Shown here: positions 53,328 to 60,780 of the stretch, piece by piece
Layout: every line of letters starts with the position of its first letter
How positions within the stretch are numbered: the first letter of the stretch is position 1
NCBI GenBank assembly: GCA_049976245.1
Contig: JBMFIQ010000002.1
Location: forward strand, 1-64,000
Direction of reading: 5' to 3'
DNA: 64,000 bases
Source: Microbacter sp049976245
GTDB taxonomy: Bacteria > Bacteroidota > Bacteroidia > Bacteroidales > Paludibacteraceae
Made by a program: the position numbers and the translations under genes
Notes under the pieces: generated by a model
The model's database searches: none
What the model was told of the DNA's origin: nothing
The model's input: the letters and a program-made list of their open reading frames with translations, nothing else

Positions 53328-55982
53328 TTATCGGTTAGTTTCGTAAATCATGGCACGAATCTGATCGTTCAACGAGTCACTCTCCAAGAGTTGTTCTAAT
53401 GTAAGATGCATCCGATATCGCCAATAATGGCGCGGGTTCGACGGCACATTGATGCGCTCTTCATGTGGATTGATCCGACGCAGTGTCCCGTCAATCGACA
53501 TCCAATCCTGAAATGGCAAAATAGCCAGCATGGAAGGAGACCACAAATGATTTCGAACGATGGCTTTGCAAATCCACGGCTCAGCACAAAAGGGCGCCTC
53601 GCCCCATTGTCCCAACACTTCGTTGTAATAACGTTGACGCACCGATCCATCTTCTTCCCACCAACCTCGCAACGTGCTCATGTCGTGCGTGGAAGTGGTA
53701 CAAACGGAAAGATACGGATAATGACGCGTATCGGCAAAAGTTCGGGTAGGATCTTTCGGCATGCGTTGAATTTCAAGGCTTAACATTTGCAACTGATGCA
53801 TCACGTAGGGCACGCACGCCGGAATCATTCCAAGATCTTCAGCACACACCAACATGTCGGTAGAAGCTATCAAATCGGGTAATTTCTGCATGGCCTGTTC
53901 AGACCAGAAATAATTGTGCCGCTGATAATAAAAATGATCGTAAATTCGGTTAAAGGTATATTGATCACTATCAGACAATGCCCTGAAACTGTAAGTGTAT
54001 TGAGCGGTAATGCGGGGATGAAATTTATGCGGCTCTTTCTTGTCACGAACAAAAAGCACATCGGCAATCAAAGCATAGAGACCGTCTCTGAGGTTGACAT
54101 CTCCGTTTGTTGCGTTAAAATAGTGCTCAATTTTGCGTTGCGTATCAAATTCCGGCTTCATTTCAAACACACCGTTCCCTTTGTCAACAAGAAACTGACG
54201 GATGACTTCATCGGCTTTTTCACCAAACATCTCACGCAACTGATACGCACGAATGTAAGGGTTTAAGTGATTTTGCTCATCCAGCCAAAACCCGTTTGCC
54301 TGAAGTTCTTCGTGCGACATGGGCAAAGCCGGACTAAAGTGCCCCAGCAAGCCTTGCACCGCATCCAAGGGTATTTCCCAAATGCGGAAAAATCCCAGCA
54401 GATGGTCAATCCGATATGCATCAAAATAATCGGCCATTTTGGTAAAACGACGACGCCACCAACGAAATCCGTCGGCACGCATGCGATCCCAATTATAGGT
54501 AGGAAAACCCCAGTTCTGACCCGTGAAAGAGAAATCATCGGGTGGTGCTCCTGTTTGTGCATCCATATTGAAAAGATGAGGATCAGTCCATGCATCGGCA
54601 CTGTTCGGGCTAATGCCAATGGCAAGATCGCCTTTCAAAACCACACCTTTGATTCGGGCGTAATGAGATGCTTCGGAAAGTTGCTTATCTAAATAATATT
54701 GCAGAAAATAGTGAATGGCAATTTCGTTATATCGATTCCCATGAGGATCACACAATTTTTCAATTTTTGCTCTGTCATAAACAGCATATTCGCCCCATTG
54801 ATGAAAATCGACTGTTTTGTAAGTGTCTCTTAGATAACAAAAAGCAGCATAGGGAACCAACCATTCGCTGTTGTCGGCAAAAAAAATCTTGTATGCTTCC
54901 GATTCAAAAGTCGCTTTCCCTCTTTCCTTGTAAGCCAATTGATAAAATTCCCACTTGGCAGCCGACACGGCTTCGTAATCCAATTCCGACAAGGCATTCA
55001 ATTCTTTTTGCATTGACTCATAACGAAGATTCGCCTTCTCGTTGCTGAAAGGGACAAAATCTTTCAGATTCAAAAACAACGGATGAAGCGCAAAAATCGA
55101 GTTGGCATTATAAGGATAGGAATCGGTCCATGTATGCGTCATCGTGGTATCATTTACCGGTAACACCTGAACAATGCGTTGACCTGTTTTGGCAGCCCAA
55201 TCAACCATTTTTTTCAAATCGCCAAAATCGCCAATGCCAAAACTATGTTCGGTGCGAAGCGAAAAAACGGGGATGGCTACTCCTGCCGCACGCCATGAAG
55301 GAGCGTTGCCCCTAAACACGCCATTGGTCACCACCATGTGTTCTCCTTTTTTGGGAAGTCGGTCAATCCTGCGATTATCTCCGTTTTCCCATTGCAATGC
55401 CGTTTTTTGTTTTGCATCAATCACCACAAATTTATACTCCAAAGGAGCTTTGCATTTCGATAAATCGATGGTCACTTCCCACAATGGAAAATGAGCACAA
55501 TCCATCAAGACAGCTTTGGATACATCCCATTGCCCAAGATTTTTTTGATTGCCTACAACCGCTAAGGTTTGTCGCGGCGTGACTTCAGGAGCATATACTT
55601 TCAAGGTGAGCGCCGTCACCAAAGGCTTGAAATTTTCCTGACGAGCATGATCCCTCACAAAAAAAGCATGTGTAAAAGCTGACGAAAAGAAAGAGCTGTT
55701 GTACGGCATTCCCATCCATTGATCGACCAAATGAAAAACACCGGTTTGGCTCGTTGCGGAAAACATGCGAGGTTTTCCCCATTCACGCAGGGTTGAACCA
55801 TCTTGATTACGAACAAAATAGGAATAAGTAAACACCTCCACGTCATCGGCAACTTCCGCCTGAACCGACCAACGGCCATCGGCATATTGCATTTCCAACT
55901 CTTGCAACTCGGGAATTGAACCGCTTACAAACAGCGTTTGTCCCCAAACGGTCTGATAATCTACTGAAAATTTTAGAATCAT
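53328..55982 (-). CDS. malQ: 4-alpha-glucanotransferase, DPE2-type amylomaltase with two CBM20 domains
   Basis: An 884-residue GH77 enzyme. Two starch-binding CBM20 modules come first (about residues 1-100, and 125-220 with VGNQKNLGQWDVSKAVLM), then the GH77 barrel. Landmarks are LPVNDTTMTHTWTDSYPYN, the nucleophile Asp in FDAYRIDHLLGFFRIWEIP, the acid/base Glu in VCAEDLGMIPACV and STHDMSTLRGWW. The tandem-CBM20 plan is that of plant DPE2 and Bacteroidota MalQ, which transfers glucosyl units from maltose to a glycan and frees glucose. There is no signal peptide, so it is cytosolic. It follows the GH57-like gene and precedes the transporter gene by 82 bp. Confidence 0.95.
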   Translation of the reverse strand: MILKFSVDYQTVWGQTLFVSGSIPELQELEMQYADGRWSVQAEVADDVEVFTYSYFVRNQDGSTLREWGKPRMFSATSQTGVFHLVDQWMGMPYNSSFFSSAFTHAFFVRDHARQENFKPLVTALTLKVYAPEVTPRQTLAVVGNQKNLGQWDVSKAVLMDCAHFPLWEVTIDLSKCKAPLEYKFVVIDAKQKTALQWENGDNRRIDRLPKKGEHMVVTNGVFRGNAPSWRAAGVAIPVFSLRTEHSFGIGDFGDLKKMVDWAAKTGQRIVQVLPVNDTTMTHTWTDSYPYNANSIFALHPLFLNLKDFVPFSNEKANLRYESMQKELNALSELDYEAVSAAKWEFYQLAYKERGKATFESEAYKIFFADNSEWLVPYAAFCYLRDTYKTVDFHQWGEYAVYDRAKIEKLCDPHGNRYNEIAIHYFLQYYLDKQLSEASHYARIKGVVLKGDLAIGISPNSADAWTDPHLFNMDAQTGAPPDDFSFTGQNWGFPTYNWDRMRADGFRWWRRRFTKMADYFDAYRIDHLLGFFRIWEIPLDAVQGLLGHFSPALPMSHEELQANGFWLDEQNHLNPYIRAYQLREMFGEKADEVIRQFLVDKGNGVFEMKPEFDTQRKIEHYFNATNGDVNLRDGLYALIADVLFVRDKKEPHKFHPRITAQYTYSFRALSDSDQYTFNRIYDHFYYQRHNYFWSEQAMQKLPDLIASTDMLVCAEDLGMIPACVPYVMHQLQMLSLEIQRMPKDPTRTFADTRHYPYLSVCTTSTHDMSTLRGWWEEDGSVRQRYYNEVLGQWGEAPFCAEPWICKAIVRNHLWSPSMLAILPFQDWMSIDGTLRRINPHEERINVPSNPRHYWRYRMHLTLEQLLESDSLNDQIRAMIYETNR

Positions 55983-56087
55983 AAACTATTAAGTTATTAC
56001 CAACGCTCATTCACCCTTCAAGAAAAAATCATGACTGCTTTCAGAAATGAATGACAACATAAAAATTATTTTCCACACGTCTCCACC

Positions 56088-58739
56088 CTAATTTACCAGC
56101 AACTTGGATAAATAGACACGGCCATCGTGCGAATTGATTACTTTAACAATATATACTCCTGATTTTAATTGATCTCTGTTCAAAAGAATGTCAGGCCCGG
56201 AGGCATTAAAACATTTCACGAGTTGTCCCTCGGCATTGACAATTGAAACCATTACATCCTCATTCGTATTGGTATTAGGCATACTGATCATGCATTGAGT
56301 GACCATAGGTTGAGGATAGACGGACAAATAAAGCCTTCCTGCTTCAAGATAATTCATGGCTGAGGCGGCCTGCTGTGTGACCGGAATCGTTGCATTACTT
56401 CCCAACCAACTTCCCGAGCTGAATTGTATGGTGAAATCCACTTCGTTTACCTGCTGCGATTTATTAAAAGGACCAATCTTTGCGGCCATTGTGCCGTTGG
56501 CTTGCATCACAAAAGGAGTTCGGGCTGCCACATTATCACTCCAAAATACCTTTGCATAAGCCGTATCGGGACGCTGCCAGTTATTAACGCCCCAGTGGAG
56601 GAAGGAGTCACTCGAACCCGGATTGTAAGTCACCGTAATGGTATCCTGTGAGGTTGGATTGGTTGGAGACCAACTTAAACCACTTGAGGAAGCATTTTGT
56701 GCGGCAGCTGTTTCATTGGCTACATAAACATGCTGAATTGGCGACGAATAAACATTTCCCTGCTGATCCACAGCTTCGACATAATAATCCAACAACGTGT
56801 TGCTGTAACCGGTGATGGCAGCATAACACAAATCGGCTTTCGCTAACGGTTCAATAAAAAAATTGGTATCATTGGGCGGATCGGCAAGAAATGCTTTGCG
56901 GGTCATTTCCACTGATTGCCAAGCCCCAACAGTGCTGCCTCCGCCATAAGTTTTATTGTCATCCACGTGAATGGGATCAATCGTATCGTTGTCCACCCGA
57001 AATTTTAATTTCACCGAGGCAAGACCACTGACATCGTAAGCCAAAGTCCATACTGTAAAATCTTTAGGATAGATTACCTTTTTATACCCCGTTGTAGGAC
57101 CAAATCCGTATCCTCCCGGATTGTACGGATATCGTTGCGGAATCAAAACAGAAGGAGGCGTATGATCAACTCCCCGATGTTGAGCAATTACTTTGTTGGC
57201 ATAATCAATAGCAATATTTCCGGTCAATGCTTCTTTGACGGCCATATCGCCAGCCTCACCGCCATAATACATAAATCCGCTGTTCAGCCCGCCAAAATAA
57301 AAATGCCATGCCTTTTCAGCATCATTAGCCGATGATCCACCTTCGCAAATATGCCCAATGTCCAAATTTCCGGTCAAATCTTCAGCCATACAAACGTAAT
57401 TATCCGTTGCTGTAATCACTGCCCAATTTCGGGCATTGGCATTCCATGCATTAGGATCAAATTGAAAAGTGGTTGCATTATATAGCGGCCACAACCATTT
57501 GATAAACTGAGGCGATCCCCAATCGTTATCGGGATTCACCCAAGCACCGTCTTCAATGTGAACAACATCATCGGATGGCACAGGATGATCAGTCAAAAAC
57601 TGTTCAATGGTTGTTGGGATGATTCCGGCATTTTGAGCAGCCGAACTATAACTTTGAACAGCCTGATAATAATAACTGTATCCACCGCCCCAGGCATTGT
57701 CGCCATCGTGTGCCAACAACTCAATGGAAGGATGAGCCGGATCATTGTATTGAGCCACACGCGATTGAACATCGCTTACGGAAGCTCCCGAATAACCATC
57801 CACATAACTCTCGTAATCGTCCATGGGAACGACATCCATCAAGTAAATCTGTCTTGAGGAGGGATCAACATATTTCACTTTATGAGCTTGAAAACAAAAT
57901 GGAGCAGCCAATCGAGTCCCTCTTCCGTCAATCGATCCATCAGCCCACACATTTCCAGGCTTATTGTTAATCATATCGGCCTTATTTGGCGGATCAATGT
58001 TCCCGTTGATGTTATAAGGATGCACATAATCTTTCATGGTTCGTGCCAAATGTTCGTTTGCCACAATGACCCAATGAATGCCACAGGTAGTTAAGGCTTT
58101 AATGATGTGTTCGGAAAAGGCACATTCAGCAGGCCAATACCCTTTTGAATAAAAAGGAGAAGTGCCGTAAAATTTTCCATATTCATATTGATGTGCCTGA
58201 ATTTCTTTGATCAGCGTGCGTTCACTGACAAGAGGCGATAAAGCATGATCGTTGGTAAAAGCCACAATGTCTAAACGTGGAAACCCGCTCGAGGTTGTCC
58301 AGCCCCTCGCTTCTTTGTAAGGAGCCCACCAAGAGCTGCTGTAGCCCCATTGATTCTGCAAACCCAATGATTGCAGGTTTTCCATCAGTCCACCCGAAAA
58401 ACTTACCTGTGCTCCGGCTGAGCCATTGATCGATTTGATGGAGTTGACGGCATCTCTTGGAGCACTTTGATACGCATTGACACGATCGGCTTTGCTAAAA
58501 ATGCCTTCTAAATCGTCAACGGGATGAGCAACCGAACTGCCGGGATAGATATTTCCGCCGTTTGTTTTCAAAAAGTATGATTCCTGAACATATTGTTTCT
58601 TTTGGGGATCCACATGACTTCGATCGCCCCAATAGACGGGCTGATCCATGTGCCACAAATAGGTGGTGTACATTTGCGCCTGCATCCATAGAGCAACCGC
58701 AAAAAAGATCATGATCACCAAAAACATTTTTCGAACCAT
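56088..58739 (-). CDS. Secreted GH57-like protein with T9SS sorting domain
   Basis: About 883 residues with a signal peptide (MFLVIMIFFAVALWMQA) and a C-terminal T9SS type A sorting domain (LSVYPQPMVTQCMISM ... LKSGVYIVKVINSHDGRVYL). The middle shows GH57-like features: YLWHMDQPVYW near the start (compare HxHQP), GYWPAECAFSEHI with a candidate nucleophile Glu, IHWVIVANEHLA and LLAHDGDNAWGGGYSYYY. Family GH57 holds amylases, glucanotransferases and amylopullulanases. The 300 C-terminal residues include Ig/CBM-like beta domains before the sorting domain. The frame is open to 58820; 58739 is favoured because it starts the signal peptide. It lies inside the glucan locus. Confidence 0.7.
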   Translation of the reverse strand: MVRKMFLVIMIFFAVALWMQAQMYTTYLWHMDQPVYWGDRSHVDPQKKQYVQESYFLKTNGGNIYPGSSVAHPVDDLEGIFSKADRVNAYQSAPRDAVNSIKSINGSAGAQVSFSGGLMENLQSLGLQNQWGYSSSWWAPYKEARGWTTSSGFPRLDIVAFTNDHALSPLVSERTLIKEIQAHQYEYGKFYGTSPFYSKGYWPAECAFSEHIIKALTTCGIHWVIVANEHLARTMKDYVHPYNINGNIDPPNKADMINNKPGNVWADGSIDGRGTRLAAPFCFQAHKVKYVDPSSRQIYLMDVVPMDDYESYVDGYSGASVSDVQSRVAQYNDPAHPSIELLAHDGDNAWGGGYSYYYQAVQSYSSAAQNAGIIPTTIEQFLTDHPVPSDDVVHIEDGAWVNPDNDWGSPQFIKWLWPLYNATTFQFDPNAWNANARNWAVITATDNYVCMAEDLTGNLDIGHICEGGSSANDAEKAWHFYFGGLNSGFMYYGGEAGDMAVKEALTGNIAIDYANKVIAQHRGVDHTPPSVLIPQRYPYNPGGYGFGPTTGYKKVIYPKDFTVWTLAYDVSGLASVKLKFRVDNDTIDPIHVDDNKTYGGGSTVGAWQSVEMTRKAFLADPPNDTNFFIEPLAKADLCYAAITGYSNTLLDYYVEAVDQQGNVYSSPIQHVYVANETAAAQNASSSGLSWSPTNPTSQDTITVTYNPGSSDSFLHWGVNNWQRPDTAYAKVFWSDNVAARTPFVMQANGTMAAKIGPFNKSQQVNEVDFTIQFSSGSWLGSNATIPVTQQAASAMNYLEAGRLYLSVYPQPMVTQCMISMPNTNTNEDVMVSIVNAEGQLVKCFNASGPDILLNRDQLKSGVYIVKVINSHDGRVYLSKLLVN

Positions 58740-58829
58740 TTTTTTGCCATGTTGATGTGCCTTCAACAACCATCCGACAATCATTTTTGAACAACAAATG
58801 GTCAGATGGTTGGATGACACAAAAATCCG

Positions 58830-59642
58830 TTAAGGAATAATTACCTTAAATGTTTTGCTATTCGCTTTTACAATATAAGTTCCTGCACCCATCAATCTGG
58901 AATAAGTTCCATTGACCTCTTGCTTGTCAATCAATTGTCCTGATACGGAAAACAGTTCAACCTCCCCCTTTCCGGTCATTTGAACAAAAAACGTACGATC
59001 ATTCACGCTCCATTTGATATTGTCGTTTCCGGTGGTCGTTATCCCCGTCCCAATGCCGGGAATGGTGAAAGTAGCTTTATAGCCTGTATTGGCAGCATTG
59101 TATGCAACACTTTGACCTCCGGGAACCATGCTATTCCAATCTCCACCGGTATAAAACTGATCTTTGGACATGGTGATTTCCACATAATATGTGCCTGCCT
59201 TGTTTCCAACTTGTTGAAGCAAATCAATATTGGCACTGCTGGTGGTATATTCATAATTATTACCGCTTTGATAGGTTTGCGTTGAGAGGGGGATGTTGCT
59301 CCAGGTAGTTGGAGGTGTATCCGTGGTGGCATAAACCCGGTAGTAAAGAACAAACGAAGATCCGTTGTAATAATCACCGTTATCAGCCCAACCCGCACCA
59401 ATGCCGCCATTTAAAGTCAAAGAGGTGACATTGCCAAGATTGGTTGCGTCAAAAGCAGGTGCATTGTTCAAATTCACATTCACTGACCATCCGGCATTGT
59501 ACAACAAATAATTTGTTGCTCCGGTTCCATTTACATTCAGGATGGCGGCCACATTAGCCCAATCACCTGCTGCAAAAACAGCAGCGGCATTAGTAAAAAA
59601 CAAAACCATACTGAGACTTAAAAAAACATAGATTTTTTTCAT
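58830..59642 (-). CDS. Small secreted protein of unknown function in the starch locus
   Basis: A 270-residue exported protein with a clear signal peptide (VFLSLSMVLFFTNAAAVFA). The mature part is beta-rich and low in charge with many Asn, Thr, Gly and Tyr residues, and includes VTSLTLNGGIGAGWADNGDY, FVLYYRVYATTD and AGTYYVEITMSKDQFYTGGDW. The last 65 residues (VELFSVSGQLIDKQEV ... AGTYIVKANSKTFKVII) resemble a T9SS sorting domain. I do not recognise the central domain. Position between a GH57-like protein and the LacI regulator suggests glucan binding outside the cell, but that is inference. Confidence 0.6.
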   Translation of the reverse strand: MKKIYVFLSLSMVLFFTNAAAVFAAGDWANVAAILNVNGTGATNYLLYNAGWSVNVNLNNAPAFDATNLGNVTSLTLNGGIGAGWADNGDYYNGSSFVLYYRVYATTDTPPTTWSNIPLSTQTYQSGNNYEYTTSSANIDLLQQVGNKAGTYYVEITMSKDQFYTGGDWNSMVPGGQSVAYNAANTGYKATFTIPGIGTGITTTGNDNIKWSVNDRTFFVQMTGKGEVELFSVSGQLIDKQEVNGTYSRLMGAGTYIVKANSKTFKVIIP

Positions 59643-59687
59643 AATAAAAACATTTAAATGATGAATAAATTGATCAACCCTTCCATA

Positions 59688-60701
59688 TCATCGTGTTGTT
59701 TCTCTTACAATCAGTTTAGTCCGAATGATCCGATTTTTGAACATTAGATCAGTCCCTTTGTATCGAATGCGTTCTAATAAAAGCTCCATGGCGCTGGCAC
59801 CCACATCGTAACCATTTTGTCCCACTGTGGTAAGTTGCGGGTCGGATGCAATGGCTGCAAAACCGTCGGTAAATCCGCAAATGGACACTTCGTCGGGAAT
59901 TTTCAAATGCAACTGTTTGGTAGCATGAAGTATTCCTAAAGCCGTTTCGTCGTTAACGGCAAAAAAAGCATCAGGATGATCGTCGGATTGGAGCATTTCG
60001 GTAGCCACGGGAATGGCATCGTCATAATTGTCACAAATTTTTATCAATTCCTGATCTACCGGCAAACCATGTTTTCGCAAGGCATCCATGTAACCGGCAC
60101 GTCTGTTTTTGGAAATTTCCAAATGCATGGGCGAACAAAAGAAAGCAATTTTACGGCAGCCCGTATTGATCAGATATTCCGTGGCGGTAAGCGCTCCGGC
60201 ATAATCGTCAATGACAACGCGATTGGAAGGTATGTCCACACAAATGCGATCAAAAAAGATGACCGGAATGTCGTTATCCACCAGCTCCTGAAAATGATCA
60301 TAACGCGTTGTCTCTTTTGCCACCGACGTGAGCACGCCACATACCCTCGACGAAAGAAGTCGTTGAACGCTGCGGACTTCCTTCTCAAATTGCTCATGCG
60401 AACGAAACAACAACACACTGTATCCTTCGCGGTCAGCAACATCCAAAATGCCTTCGACGACTGACGCAAAAAAATGATGCGTTATTTGCGGAACGATCAC
60501 GCCAATGAGGGTACTTTCCCGCTTCTTGATGCTTAAAGCCAAAAAATTAGGATTATAATGATGCAATTTAGCATAGTTCCTAATGCGCTCTTTGGTGCCT
60601 GCGCTAAGATCAGGGCTATCATTCAATGCACGCGAAACGGTAGATATTGAAACATTCAATTCACGTGCAATGTCTTTAATGGTAATTTGAGGCTTCGGCA
60701 T
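59688..60701 (-). CDS. LacI family transcriptional regulator
   Basis: About 337 residues with an N-terminal HTH, ITIKDIARELNVSISTVSRALNDSPDL, typical of LacI-type DNA binding, then the hinge helix region (IRNYAKLHHYNPNFLALSI) and a periplasmic-binding-like sensor domain with LIGVIVPQITHHFFASVVEG and PDAFFAVNDETALGILHA. It is expected to bind a sugar and control the surrounding amylase, transporter and amylomaltase genes, as LacI-type MalR proteins do. A Met at 60725 is possible; 60701 sits just before the HTH. It follows the large amylase gene on the same strand, separated by an 11-bp inverted repeat. Confidence 0.93.
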   Translation of the reverse strand: MPKPQITIKDIARELNVSISTVSRALNDSPDLSAGTKERIRNYAKLHHYNPNFLALSIKKRESTLIGVIVPQITHHFFASVVEGILDVADREGYSVLLFRSHEQFEKEVRSVQRLLSSRVCGVLTSVAKETTRYDHFQELVDNDIPVIFFDRICVDIPSNRVVIDDYAGALTATEYLINTGCRKIAFFCSPMHLEISKNRRAGYMDALRKHGLPVDQELIKICDNYDDAIPVATEMLQSDDHPDAFFAVNDETALGILHATKQLHLKIPDEVSICGFTDGFAAIASDPQLTTVGQNGYDVGASAMELLLERIRYKGTDLMFKNRIIRTKLIVRETTR

Positions 60702-60738
60702 TGGTTTTATGGTTAACGGTAGCATGGAAAGACGAGAT

Positions 60739-60767
60739 GGAGGAATCGTTAAGACGACGATTCCTCC
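60739..60767. repeat. Perfect 11-bp inverted repeat before the LacI gene
   Basis: GGAGGAATCGT (60739-60749) and ACGATTCCTCC (60757-60767) are exactly complementary with 7 bases between. No T run follows on the minus strand, so it is a poor terminator. It lies 38 nt before the LacI start at 60701 and 14 nt after the amylase stop, so it could be an operator, an RNA hairpin that protects the amylase mRNA, or both. Confidence 0.55.
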
Positions 60768-60780
60768 TTGTCCGCCTATT

